13,073 bases of DNA from Actinomycetota bacterium (GCA_023475715.1 JAMCVO010000693.1:1-13073); one strand, 5' to 3'; positions 5,379 to 12,036 are shown, counted from the first letter of the stretch. Program-made: numbers and translations. The notes: generated from the sequence alone by a model not told the origin.

Positions 5379-6347
5379 TTACTTTAAATACTTTTGTATA
5401 TTTACAAGGTGTTCTTTATAGGTTTTTGCACAATGAATTTCCCTGTATTTATCATGTAAATAAAACAGGCAATCAGTTTCTTCTGGATTTAGGGCAGCTT
5501 CAATATAATTAATATTCGGGCTGCAAATAGGTGTTGGAGGAAGACCTTTATTCAGGTAGCTGTTGTATGGCGATTCGTTTTGTTTTTCCGAAATATCAAC
5601 CGGCCCCCACCAATTTCCTTTGGAATTTTTCCCTAATGTATATTGCATAGTTGCATCAATCTGCAAAGGCATTCCTTTGTCTAACCTATTCCAAATAATG
5701 CCTGAAACAAGTTTCATATCACTAAGGCCTGCTGCCTCCCTGGCAATAAGGGAAGCGATTTTTAATCCTGTTGTCCATCTAATATTTTTTTGAACATATT
5801 TATCTGCTAGAGGCGCAAATTTTTCATTAAATCGGTTAATAAAACGTTGTGCAATTTCTTTTCCTGATTCATCTATGGGAAGTAAGTATGTATCGGGATA
5901 ATAAACTCCTTCAAAATATTCAGGTTTGGTGTTGGTGTAAATTGTATTCCATTTATTTAATTCTTCTTTGTCCCATCCTAATTTATCTGCAAGCTTTTCT
6001 CCAATTTGTTCCTTGCGAAGGCAAGAAGAAATTGTTACCCATAACAAATCTTGTTTGCCTGTAATTTTTGTAAGTATTTGCCAGGCATTCATTTCCTGGC
6101 TTAATTTATATCCTCCTGATTTTATTTCCTTGTCTTTGGCAAAATTATTTAACAAAAATTGGAAAGCTTCTTTATTTTTAATTAATTTTTGCTCAAAAAG
6201 AGAATCAACAACAGTAAAAGTTTCTTCATCTTCCGGAACTATAAATACCTGCAATTTATTAGAACCTCCAACCGGGCCGAGGAGTGACCACCCAATAAAT
6301 AATGGAACAAAAATTAATAGAAGAAAGAAAAGAAATATTTTTAACAT
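5379..6347 (-). CDS. mltG: Endolytic transglycosylase MltG (YceG-like)
   Basis: MltG cleaves nascent peptidoglycan strands at the membrane and helps set glycan chain length. The 322-residue protein has a single N-terminal membrane helix (2-23), a LysM-like region (about 30-100) and the YceG catalytic domain. Visible family motifs are FEGVYYPDTY (145-154), KIASLIAREAAG (196-207), IIWNRLDKGMPLQIDAT (217-233), ESPYNSYLNKGLPPTPI (258-274) and SPNINYIEAALNP (276-288). Glu204 aligns with the catalytic Glu of E. coli MltG (E218, the second Glu of its EKE). The first Glu of that pair is Ala here. Length fits the family. A TATAAT box lies at 6375-6370, 22 bases before the start. No division or wall genes adjoin it. 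Confidence 0.95.
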   Translation of the reverse strand: MLKIFLFFLLLIFVPLFIGWSLLGPVGGSNKLQVFIVPEDEETFTVVDSLFEQKLIKNKEAFQFLLNNFAKDKEIKSGGYKLSQEMNAWQILTKITGKQDLLWVTISSCLRKEQIGEKLADKLGWDKEELNKWNTIYTNTKPEYFEGVYYPDTYLLPIDESGKEIAQRFINRFNEKFAPLADKYVQKNIRWTTGLKIASLIAREAAGLSDMKLVSGIIWNRLDKGMPLQIDATMQYTLGKNSKGNWWGPVDISEKQNESPYNSYLNKGLPPTPICSPNINYIEAALNPEETDCLFYLHDKYREIHCAKTYKEHLVNIQKYLK

Positions 6348-6369
6348 TTCTTATAAAAATTGCTTTAAT

Positions 6370-6375
6370 ATTATA
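6370..6375 (-). promoter_or_regulatory. -10 box of mltG
   Basis: TATAAT on the minus strand, 22 bases before the mltG start. No good -35 is seen at 17 bases. Confidence 0.5.
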
Positions 6376-6420
6376 CACTTTAAGTTTATTTACAGTTTTG
6401 TATTAATTCAGTAAGAACAA

Positions 6421-6449
6421 TTTACAATTCACGCCTAACAATGTATAAT
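6421..6449 (+). promoter_or_regulatory. Promoter of tRNA-Asn
   Basis: TTTACA (6421-6426) and a perfect TATAAT (6444-6449) with a 17-base spacer. The predicted transcript start near 6456 leaves a leader of about 27 bases. The leader includes a small ATCGC/GCGAT dyad (6463-6475). Confidence 0.8.
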
Positions 6450-6483
6450 TTGTAGACATTAGATCGCTATGCGATTTAAACAT

Positions 6484-6779
6484 TCCGCGGTAGCTCAACG
6501 GTAGAGCAGGAAACTGTAAGAAATTGCAGCCTTCTGAAGCAATTCAGAATGGAAAAATGGGGTGAATTCAAGGAAACCTTAAAAGGCAATCTTGAGCCAA
6601 GCTTGATGAAGGACAAAAAGTAGTCAAGAAGGTGCAGAGACTAAAGGGTGAGTAGTCCAAACAATAAGCTCTTAAAAGCGCCCCACATCCTAAAGGATGA
6701 TTAGATAGTCCACGCTTTTGGTAACAAAAGATAACGTGTAATTTCAAGGTTCTAGGTTCGAATCCTAGCCGCGGAGCCA
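6484..6779 (+). tRNA. tRNA-Asn(GUU), split by a group I intron
   Basis: Exons are 6484-6517 and 6739-6779. The acceptor TCCGCGG (6484-6490) pairs with CCGCGGA (6769-6775), the discriminator is G, and CCA is encoded. The D arm is GCTC-AACGGTA-GAGC. The T arm is CTAGG-TTCGAAT-CCTAG and the variable loop is five bases. Joining the exons gives the anticodon loop CUGUUAA, so the anticodon is GUU. G73, the TCC- start and the overall pattern fit bacterial tRNA-Asn. The intron lies between anticodon bases 35 and 36. The first anticodon-stem pair is a G27/A43 mismatch; the other four pairs are good. Without removing the intron the sequence could be misread as tRNA-Tyr(GUA), but the short variable loop rules that out. 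Confidence 0.93.
6518..6738 (+). ncRNA. Group I intron (221 bases) in the tRNA-Asn anticodon
   Basis: It follows U35 and ends in G, as group I introns do. P1: exon CUGU pairs with GCAG (6526-6529), with U6517-G6526 as the splice-site wobble, two more A-U pairs and a GAAA loop. P2: UUCUGAA-GCAA-UUCAGAA (6532-6549). P3: 6558-6564 with 6679-6685. P4: UCAAG (6568-6572) with CUUGA (6591-6595). P7: GACUA (6639-6643) with UAGUC (6706-6710). P8: CAUCC-UAAA-GGAUG (6686-6699). P9: CUUUUG-GUAA-CAAAAG (6715-6730). AAAUU (6521-6525) can pair with the 3' exon as P10. The GAGCCAAGC and GCAGAGACUA stretches resemble the small tRNA introns of cyanobacteria and Azoarcus (IC3 type). There is no reading frame of its own. 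Probably self-splicing. Confidence 0.93.
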
Positions 6780-6792
6780 AACTGTTCTTAAT

Positions 6793-7251
6793 CTAACCAG
6801 CCTGGTTTCTTAGAGGCTTGTTTTTATTAAATGGTAAAGTTCCCTCTTTGGAAATATAAGCATCAAAACCACCTTTAATTAATAAATCATGTTGTTGTCC
6901 TACACAAATTGCATCATATGCTCCACAAACAATAATAGGTCTGTCACTAGGAACTCCAGAAGCTCTTTCAAAAGGGCCAGCTGATGTATGGTCAAAGTTT
7001 TCCTCGATAAATTTTATCTGTTCTAACAATTTTATGCGAGTTTGTTCGTCTATTTCAAGATCAGCTTCAATTGCATTTTTGTGCATAACTACATAAAAGG
7101 GTGATTGATCTTTAACTTTGCCATCTTTGTCTAGAAATTCTTGATAAGAACGGACAATTGGTTTCTTAATTCTTTCTTCTAGCTCTTGCCTCCTTTTTTG
7201 CTCAGCATCCGCTTCATCAAAGAGTTTGTCTATGTCACTAGCCTCGTTCAT
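6793..7251 (-). CDS. Unrecognised 152-residue protein, C-terminal half isochorismatase-like
   Basis: The N-terminal 30 residues are acidic and basic (DEADAEQKRRQELEERIKK) and probably helical. The C-terminal part, RPIIVCGAYDAICVGQQHDL then LIKGGFDAYISKEG (104-137), recalls the strand-helix-strand of cysteine hydrolases of the isochorismatase/nicotinamidase family. There a Gly-x-x-x-x-x-Cys-Val segment carries the catalytic Cys (here C116). The N-terminal Asp motif of those enzymes is not evident and the protein is shorter than usual, so activity is doubtful and the resemblance may be superficial. It is transcribed toward the tRNA, and its stop codon lies 14 bases beyond the CCA, inside the stretch copied at 2358-2384. 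An extended -10 (TGATATAAT) sits 6 bases before the ATG. Confidence 0.6.
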   Translation of the reverse strand: MNEASDIDKLFDEADAEQKRRQELEERIKKPIVRSYQEFLDKDGKVKDQSPFYVVMHKNAIEADLEIDEQTRIKLLEQIKFIEENFDHTSAGPFERASGVPSDRPIIVCGAYDAICVGQQHDLLIKGGFDAYISKEGTLPFNKNKPLRNQAG

Positions 7252-7257
7252 ATGTAA

Positions 7258-7263
7258 ATTATA
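7258..7263 (-). promoter_or_regulatory. Extended -10 box of the 152-residue gene
   Basis: TGATATAAT on the minus strand, 6 bases before the ATG at 7251. This would give a leaderless transcript. Confidence 0.6.
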
Positions 7264-7289
7264 TCAAACTATGCTAAACTTTTAGTCAG

Positions 7290-7311
7290 ACTAATCCTAG
7301 GAATACGGAGC
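7290..7311 (+). repeat. Short dispersed repeat, partner at 1522-1543
   Basis: CCTAGGAATACGGAGC (7296-7311) is an exact match to the minus strand of 1522-1537. AATCCTAG and CGGAGCCAAA around it also resemble the tRNA-Asn 3' end with a small change between them. Confidence 0.6.
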
Positions 7312-7326
7312 CAAAGAAATCGGAGA

Positions 7327-7355
7327 TTGGATGTGGAAGTAATTAGTAGTATAAT
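7327..7355 (+). promoter_or_regulatory. Promoter of the CARDB-protein gene
   Basis: TTGGAT (7327-7332) and TATAAT (7350-7355), spacer 17, with 12 bases to the ATG. The 5' leader would be about 6 bases, with no Shine-Dalgarno. Confidence 0.65.
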
Positions 7356-7367
7356 ATAGTAAACACC

Positions 7368-8399
7368 ATGAAAAAACTGCTGTTGGTAATATTTGCTTTG
7401 GGACTCTCGTTAACCGTTGGAGCACAAGCAGAAGCTGCAACATCCAGAAGCGTGATTATTAACCCCAATATCAATAATAGAGTAATCACTAGCCCGACTC
7501 CAAGTCCAACTCCCACCTCTACCCCCTCGCCTCAAAAAATAATTTTACCTAAAACTGAGGTAATTAGAAGAACTGCAACTCCATCCTCAACTCCAACCCC
7601 GGCGACTTTAGAGACGACTCCTGCAGAAACATTTTCAGGAATCGGAGGATTGGAGCTGAGAAAAATAGGACAAGAGACGTGGCTTAATCCTCAACCGGAA
7701 CCGCCAATTCCCGCCGTGGAAATAAAAAAGATGAACCAAGCTCCGGCACAGATAACCTCAGACAAATCTGTATTTTTGGAGAAGATGAAATTTACGTTGG
7801 CCAAAAACAAAGTGCCGCTGATTGGGGAAATAACGGCTGAAACCAAGGAAAATAAAACCTTGTATCTGGCCACAGTCAGCATGCCGGCCAAGCTGTTTGG
7901 ATTGATACCCATAACCTTAACCGAGAAAATAGCGATGAGCGAGGGAACAGTGCCAACGATTAATAAACCCTGGTATGCCAAATTCAGCCAAGAAAAAGTG
8001 AATCTGGTCAGTTCATTGAAAGTACTGCCCAACTTGGTTGTTAAAGGGATCAGACTCGAACCGGCTCAATTTAAAGAGGGTGACAAAGTGAATGTGATTG
8101 CCACGATTGCCAATGACGGGCCGGGGCTGGCCGTGGGATTTCCCGATGTGATTACCTATACCGGCGGCCCAACGGAAGTATTGCGATGGCTGGATGAGGG
8201 GAGCTCGGCCTATTCATGGTACCCGGTTTTTGTCTATTTGGAGCCGGGTAAGACCGAGGAAATGGCAATCTTTTACGTCAATTCCGTTAAATGCGGAGAA
8301 AACATGAGCTACGAGATTGCAAAATCGGACACTTCTCACATCGAGGAAATGACCAAAGAAGACAACGTTCTCCAATTCAAACTGGATTGCAATCAGTAG
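7368..8399 (+). CDS. Secreted protein with Pro/Thr-rich linker and CARDB-like domain
   Basis: The 343-residue product begins with a Sec signal peptide (about 1-23, AQA/AEA near the cleavage site). A low-complexity Pro/Thr/Ser stretch (about 41-86) follows, with SPTPSPTPTSTPSP and STPTPAT. The middle region contains the short motif WLNPQPEPP (105-113). From about residue 221, PNLVVKGIRLEPAQFKEGDK then VNVIATIANDGPGLA, ending in NVLQFKLDC, fits a CARDB-type immunoglobulin-like adhesion domain. No transmembrane anchor follows, so it is probably released or held by partners. Its codons use clearly more G and C than the genes around it, which may mean high expression or a different origin. A role in surface binding is inferred from the domain only. 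Confidence 0.8.
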   Translation: MKKLLLVIFALGLSLTVGAQAEAATSRSVIINPNINNRVITSPTPSPTPTSTPSPQKIILPKTEVIRRTATPSSTPTPATLETTPAETFSGIGGLELRKIGQETWLNPQPEPPIPAVEIKKMNQAPAQITSDKSVFLEKMKFTLAKNKVPLIGEITAETKENKTLYLATVSMPAKLFGLIPITLTEKIAMSEGTVPTINKPWYAKFSQEKVNLVSSLKVLPNLVVKGIRLEPAQFKEGDKVNVIATIANDGPGLAVGFPDVITYTGGPTEVLRWLDEGSSAYSWYPVFVYLEPGKTEEMAIFYVNSVKCGENMSYEIAKSDTSHIEEMTKEDNVLQFKLDCNQ

Positions 8400-8406
8400 T
8401 CAGGCC

Positions 8407-8435
8407 ATTTAGGCGGATCTTCCTAAATTATCCGC
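8407..8435 (+). terminator. Overlapping hairpins after the CARDB gene
   Basis: Two mutually exclusive stems are possible: ATTTAGG (8407-8413) with CCTAAAT (8422-8428), and GCGGAT (8413-8418) with ATCCGC (8430-8435). There is no clear T run, so terminator activity is uncertain. The GGCGGAT element recurs in the hairpin at 12236-12305. Confidence 0.35.
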
Positions 8436-8500
8436 TCAATTCTTATTAAGTAAAAACATATATTTTTTGGTTGATGCTCTTGTTCCAGCAATATGGATAT

Positions 8501-8529
8501 TTGTTCTGGCATAACGCTTTGAGTATAAT
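8501..8529 (+). promoter_or_regulatory. Promoter of the 201-residue PsbP-like gene
   Basis: TTGTTC (8501-8506), spacer 17, TATAAT (8524-8529), and only 6 bases to the ATG at 8536. The expected transcript starts at the start codon. Confidence 0.65.
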
Positions 8530-8535
8530 AGAAAC

Positions 8536-9141
8536 ATGAATAAGCTCATCACTTTGCTTCTTATAGTGTTTGTCATAGGATCATTTGCTCTTTTCGCTTC
8601 GAGGTTTCTTCTTGGCGGGGATGAGGACACGTGGATTTGCGCCGATAACAAATGGGTAAGGCATGGCAATCCTACTTCTCCTATACCTCAAACAGGTTGC
8701 GGCGAGGTAAAAGACAGTTGGCAAGAACAAACCTTTAATGAAGCAGGATTAGTCTTGAGATTAAAAATTCCACTAGATATGACTTTTCGAAAAGAAATAG
8801 CTGATAATGCTGGAAAAATTCGAGTTGCGAGTTTCTATGTCGAAAAAGTAGACAAAAATAATCCCACCTATCAACTTTATGCCGTATATCAACCGTTAGA
8901 AACGGTAAATGAACAAGAGTTAGAGCGAGCAAAAATAGGTTTGGATTCTACATCTATCAAAGAAACGTCTATTGACGGTTATAAAGGTATTGAAGGAATT
9001 GCAAATATCTCTGATCCTAAGAAACACTATCAGACAACTATTATCAAAGATGGAAAGTGGTTTACCGTTTCCACTTGGCCACCAACACCTGAAAATAAAG
9101 CGCTTACAAATCAGATTTTGGCCACCTTTAAATTTAAGTAG
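8536..9141 (+). CDS. Membrane-anchored PsbP-like protein
   Basis: A 201-residue protein with an N-terminal membrane helix (about 4-24), then a short Cys-containing segment (DTWICADNKWVRHGNPTSP and QTGC) common in CPR surface proteins, then a PsbP-like domain. The segment SIDGYKGIEGIANISD and the ending WFTVSTWPPTPENKALTNQI-LATFKF mirror the end of the 246- and 405-residue proteins (ISTFKF, LLSFKL). Two cysteines (in ICAD and TGCG) could form a disulfide outside the membrane. It is monocistronic, with its own promoter 6 bases before the start. The role is unknown. Confidence 0.75.
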   Translation: MNKLITLLLIVFVIGSFALFASRFLLGGDEDTWICADNKWVRHGNPTSPIPQTGCGEVKDSWQEQTFNEAGLVLRLKIPLDMTFRKEIADNAGKIRVASFYVEKVDKNNPTYQLYAVYQPLETVNEQELERAKIGLDSTSIKETSIDGYKGIEGIANISDPKKHYQTTIIKDGKWFTVSTWPPTPENKALTNQILATFKFK

Positions 9142-9295
9142 TTTTTTCTTTATAATTCTAGAGATTCTAATGAAAGACAAAACGCGAGAAGAACTCCGGT
9201 AGTGAAAATAAAAGCGGAGTTTTGCAGTAATACCGAGGCTTTTTTGGGTGATGTTATCGGTTTGAAGTGTCCCTGCATTTGTTGTAGGAAAACTC
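9142..9295. other. Spacer between converging genes
   Basis: It contains a TATAAT box (9151-9156), a 10-codon frame MKDKTREELR (9170-9202), and a dyad AACTCCG/CGGAGTT (9192-9198 and 9215-9221, loop 16). A T run follows at 9241-9246, too far from the dyad for a standard terminator. The short frame may be the remnant of a gene start. Confidence 0.35.
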
Positions 9296-9490
9296 CTAAT
9301 CCTCAAAGATAAAAAGCTCATCGATTGTGGTTTTGAGAGCCTTGGCAATGGCATGAGCCAGCTTTATAGAAGGGTTATATTCTCCTTTTTCCACAAATAG
9401 AATTGTCTCTCTCCGGACGCCTACCTTTTTAGCCAACTCTTCCTGGGTTAGGTCATATCTAGCCCTTAGCTCTTTTATTCTCGTTTTCAC
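9296..9490 (-). CDS. XRE-family regulator (YozG-like)
   Basis: A 64-residue stand-alone helix-turn-helix protein: [20 protein letters not shown] then [40 protein letters not shown]. This compact type (YozG/SinR-like) is usually paired with a small membrane protein, as here. Its start overlaps the stop of the upstream gene by 4 bases (ATGA), so the two are translationally coupled. Autoregulation through the palindromes at 9881-9914 is likely but inferred. Confidence 0.92.
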   Translation of the reverse strand: MKTRIKELRARYDLTQEELAKKVGVRRETILFVEKGEYNPSIKLAHAIAKALKTTIDELFIFED

Positions 9491-9858
9491 TGCGCGTCTC
9501 CCTTCTTGACAAAATACATAACCAAAACAGCAGGGATGAAAAGGATGACAACGCTAAGGATTGAAAGAATTTGTTTTACGGTTAACTGTCCGGGTATTAG
9601 ACTGTCTATAAGAAAAAGGGCGCCAACAGTTAGAGCAGAAATTGTCCAGGAGTAGCGAAAAGCCGTTCCTGAAAGTTTCAATGTCCTCTCATCCTGTTGA
9701 GGATAGCCCTTTGATTGTCTTAACCAACCCGCCAAGCTGGCAACTACTGCGCCTACCCCCGTGCTGGTTAGGATGCTTCTGTCAAAGTAGATTCCTAAAG
9801 CAAGTATTGCGAGTCCAAAAATTACTCCTAAGATAAACCAAACTTTGTTTCTTTTCAT
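9487..9858 (-). CDS. Small four-helix membrane protein (DUF2178-like) paired with XRE
   Basis: A 123-residue protein with hydrophobic segments at about 6-25, 30-48, 68-88 and 94-117. Between the second and third lies [20 protein letters not shown], a short basic and acidic segment. The motif DERTxxxSGxAxxYSW is typical of DUF2178/DUF3796-like membrane proteins that are co-encoded with YozG-type XRE regulators in Firmicutes and Archaea. The function is unknown. A strong ribosome site, AGGAGGTG (9870-9863), precedes the ATG, unlike most other genes in the window. Confidence 0.75.
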   Translation of the reverse strand: MKRNKVWFILGVIFGLAILALGIYFDRSILTSTGVGAVVASLAGWLRQSKGYPQQDERTLKLSGTAFRYSWTISALTVGALFLIDSLIPGQLTVKQILSILSVVILFIPAVLVMYFVKKGDAQ

Positions 9859-9880
9859 AATTCACCTCCTGTCTTAAGTT

Positions 9881-9914
9881 ATTGTTGTATAACAATATGT
9901 TAGTTATATATAAC
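9881..9914. promoter_or_regulatory. Palindromes upstream of the membrane protein / XRE pair
   Basis: GTTATATATAAC (9903-9914) is a perfect 12-base palindrome. ATTGTT (9881-9886) and AACAAT (9891-9896) form a second dyad with a 4-base core. They lie about 20-55 bases before the start at 9858, where an autoregulatory XRE operator would be expected. Confidence 0.5.
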
Positions 9915-10061
9915 ACTATATACTAGAGGAAAGTTGCCTGTCAAGAGAGAGTGGTCAAAGTGCAGTTTTTAGAAGTTCCTGTGTTTGTTTAAGAGTAAAC
10001 TCTGGTTATTCCAGGTAATTGATCCAATTCAGTTGTCCTAAATCGTGACCATTTCTCGAGA

Positions 10062-10170
10062 ACTTCGGCAAGCTCAGTGCAGGCCAGATATTGTAAAATA
10101 AAAATATGTGGTTTGTATACTTGCTTCTTTGTGATGAGAAAGGTGCGAAGCTAATTCACCCGGAGGGTGG
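10062..10170 (+). mobile_element. Internally deleted copy of the GIY-YIG unit (MITE-like)
   Basis: Bases 10062-10141 match the minus strand of 1442-1521 at 79 of 80 positions: outer repeat, promoter and the first 12 codons of the GIY-YIG gene. The sequence then jumps to the other end of the unit (10142-10170). That end has a further loss of 25 bases spanning the CTTCGACAAGCTCAG motif. The gene is therefore a 12-codon remnant. The rest of the 9859-10229 spacer contains the palindromes at 9881-9914 and a small CTGG/CCAG hairpin near 10001-10013; I see nothing else in it. Confidence 0.85.
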
Positions 10171-10229
10171 AAATGCGAAGATATGTAAGAAAAATTGACT
10201 TAAGAATTTTTTTCTGAGATGATTAATTT

Positions 10230-11447
10230 GTGGAAGATAAGCATCCTGAACAAATTCAAACTCCTATTTCTCAAGTTTTTAATCATAAGCTAAAATCATC
10301 AAAGCTTTTAATTATTTCAATCGCAGTTTTTATATTAATACTATTCAGTAGTATCGTAGTTTACTTTTTGAATAAAAATCTGTCTCTTAAAACCCAAAAT
10401 ACTCAAGGAACAGCAAAGATTGCCGTAACCCCAACTCCAATTTCAAATCAAGTTACGACTTGGAAGACATATACAAACAAAACATTTAATTATTCAATAG
10501 ACTATCCGTCAGATTGGATAGTACGGGATTTTTCAGATCCAAAAAGCGGAGCAGCATTCAGGCCATCCAATATGCCAAATGAATATCAATATGAATATAT
10601 TTCAGTTAATAAATACACCAGGGTCATGCTGGATGGTCTATCTAAACCCACGTTTGAGGAATATATAAGGAGAGCAGGAGCAGAAATACAAAATTATAAG
10701 GATCTGGTAAAAATGGAAAAAATTGTTACAAATTCCGGCATAACGGGATACACGGCAACATATAAAGTAGCTCCCCTTGGTCCTGGAAAAGAAGGAATCT
10801 CTTCTCCAAGAACGTTCTTTGAGATACCCGGAAATAATACTTCTACCATTCAGGTTAATATAAGTAATGAAAAATACATGGGCATATATAATAAGATGCT
10901 TCTTTCCTTTAAGTTGCTGGAGAAAATAAATCCGATTTCAAACCCTAACTTAAAAACGTACAACTCATCAAAGCTTGGGATAGCATTTACTTATTTAGAA
11001 AAACAAGGTTCGCAGGAAATAACAGTTAAAGAAAATGGTAATAAAGTATGCGTCACTTATGATGAGAGTGACATCAGCTGCTCAAAAGGCCAGTCTGTAG
11101 AGGTCTTTCAGAAGGGAGCAGGTGAAACTCTAAAGGATGTGATCAATAGACTTTTCTTGAGCGGGAAAGATCAAAACAGGTGTCTTGTAACTATTTCAAC
11201 ACCAAACAATTATCCTCCCGCCTTTACTAAAGCAGAGATTACTTACCCTGAAAATAAAGAATTTGATTTAGAAAAAATGACAGCGGATATGGAATATTGC
11301 TCAAAAGACTACGCTCAAACAAATGGCATTCGTTACTTCCTTGAGGATAAAAATCATCCGACCAAATTTTTATTTTTTAGTATTGGACAGTACAGCATTT
11401 CCTCAGATGCAAACAAAGCTTGGCAAGAAACAATAAGTTTAGAGTAA
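10230..11447 (+). CDS. Membrane-anchored protein with two PsbP-like domains
   Basis: 405 residues starting at GTG; an in-frame TAA lies just upstream. A 25-residue cytoplasmic tail precedes one membrane helix (about 26-47) and a Thr/Pro linker. Domain 1 (about 77-233) opens with TWKTYTNKTFNYSIDYPSDW and ends with YNKMLLSFKLL. Domain 2 (about 243-405) opens with KTYNSSKLGIAFTYLEKQG and contains three or four cysteines (CVTYDESDISC, NRCLV, EYCSKDY). The first domain is the paralogue of the 246-residue protein at 1559-2299. It is followed after 27 bases by the next gene on the same strand, and the two may be cotranscribed. I see no clear promoter. The substrate is unknown. Confidence 0.75.
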   Translation: MEDKHPEQIQTPISQVFNHKLKSSKLLIISIAVFILILFSSIVVYFLNKNLSLKTQNTQGTAKIAVTPTPISNQVTTWKTYTNKTFNYSIDYPSDWIVRDFSDPKSGAAFRPSNMPNEYQYEYISVNKYTRVMLDGLSKPTFEEYIRRAGAEIQNYKDLVKMEKIVTNSGITGYTATYKVAPLGPGKEGISSPRTFFEIPGNNTSTIQVNISNEKYMGIYNKMLLSFKLLEKINPISNPNLKTYNSSKLGIAFTYLEKQGSQEITVKENGNKVCVTYDESDISCSKGQSVEVFQKGAGETLKDVINRLFLSGKDQNRCLVTISTPNNYPPAFTKAEITYPENKEFDLEKMTADMEYCSKDYAQTNGIRYFLEDKNHPTKFLFFSIGQYSISSDANKAWQETISLE

Positions 11448-11474
11448 AACCAGCACCCTGAAGATAAGCTTTCA

Positions 11475-11987
11475 ATGAAAAGAATTGTCCTTGTTCTAAT
11501 AGTGATTCTGATTGGTGGACTGGCTGTAATTGGCAGGAGAGAAATTCAGCCAGGGGAGTTAGGAAGATTTTGTAAAGCAAATCCCTCACTTCTTCGATTT
11601 GGAATTATTAATAAACTTTGTATGCAAGCAAACCTTAATGCCACTCTCAAATGTAGTTATGCTACTCATGCTTGCGAAAACATAACTCCTCAAGAAAATT
11701 CCGGCAATTATAAAATTACTATTATGGTTAATGGAAAACCCGGAAAGGACATTGAGGTTGATTTGGGATTGAATGCTGGACCTGTTGGCGATTCCTATAT
11801 AAAAGTCACTGATATAAACGGTGTTGCTATTTTCAAAGGAATTCCTCCGGATACTTATTATCAAGGTGTGAACGTAGAAACTTTCCCCAAGGAATATGGG
11901 GACGCATATAAGACCTGGACTTGGTCAAAAGTAACAATTATTAAAGGAAAAACTACAGAGATGAAGATGAATCTGCATTCAAATTAA
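11475..11987 (+). CDS. Membrane-anchored protein with carboxypeptidase-regulatory-like beta-sandwich
   Basis: 170 residues. A membrane helix occupies about 3-19. A segment with four cysteines (C33, C49, C60, C67) follows, which could form two disulfides outside the cell. The C-terminal part, KITIMVNGKPGKDIEVDLGL (80-99) and VTDINGVAIFKGIPPDTYYQ (111-130), has the turn pattern of carboxypeptidase regulatory-like or Cna-B-like prealbumin folds, usually structural domains of surface proteins. Its start lies 27 bases after the PsbP-like gene. A second-gene role in the same surface assembly is plausible but inferred. Confidence 0.7.
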   Translation: MKRIVLVLIVILIGGLAVIGRREIQPGELGRFCKANPSLLRFGIINKLCMQANLNATLKCSYATHACENITPQENSGNYKITIMVNGKPGKDIEVDLGLNAGPVGDSYIKVTDINGVAIFKGIPPDTYYQGVNVETFPKEYGDAYKTWTWSKVTIIKGKTTEMKMNLHSN

Positions 11988-11992
11988 GGCAA

Positions 11993-12021
11993 CTCCTAAT
12001 TTTTCTTAATAACTTTAGGAG
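11993..12021 (+). terminator. Possible hairpin after the 170-residue gene
   Basis: CTCCTAA (11993-11999) pairs with TTAGGAG (12015-12021) over 7 bases with a 15-base loop. There is no T tail on this strand, so termination is weakly supported. It also precedes the next promoter. Confidence 0.35.
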
Positions 12022-12030
12022 CAAATAGTG

Positions 12031-12036
12031 TATAAT
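12031..12036 (+). promoter_or_regulatory. -10 box of the 39-residue basic protein gene
   Basis: TATAAT 6 bases before the ATG at 12043, with no Shine-Dalgarno. The expected transcript is leaderless. Confidence 0.65.

Noticed and set aside
5379..6347. Inactive MltG because of the Glu to Ala change in the ARE motif
   Set aside because: The changed residue aligns with the first Glu of E. coli EKE. The catalytic Glu (second position) is kept as Glu204.
5968..6414. 148-codon plus-strand frame opposite mltG
   Set aside because: It is antisense to a well-supported gene with all family motifs and has no protein-like features of its own.
6484..6520. Reading the interrupted tRNA as tRNA-Tyr(GUA)
   Set aside because: GUA appears only because the intron starts with A. 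Bacterial tRNA-Tyr has a long variable arm, and the spliced loop CUGUUAA gives tRNA-Asn.
6568..6780. 70-codon minus-strand frame (MAPRLGFEPRTLKL...)
   Set aside because: It is the reverse strand of the tRNA-Asn 3' end and its intron. RLGFEPRT is the well-known false peptide read from tRNA T arms.
9192..9246. Intrinsic terminator between the PsbP-like and XRE genes
   Set aside because: The AACTCCG/CGGAGTT stem is 20 bases away from the T run, so the standard arrangement is missing. It is noted only as part of the spacer.
8920..9354. 144-codon minus-strand frame
   Set aside because: It is antisense to the end of the PsbP-like gene, crosses the spacer and enters the XRE gene in another frame. 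It has no ribosome site.
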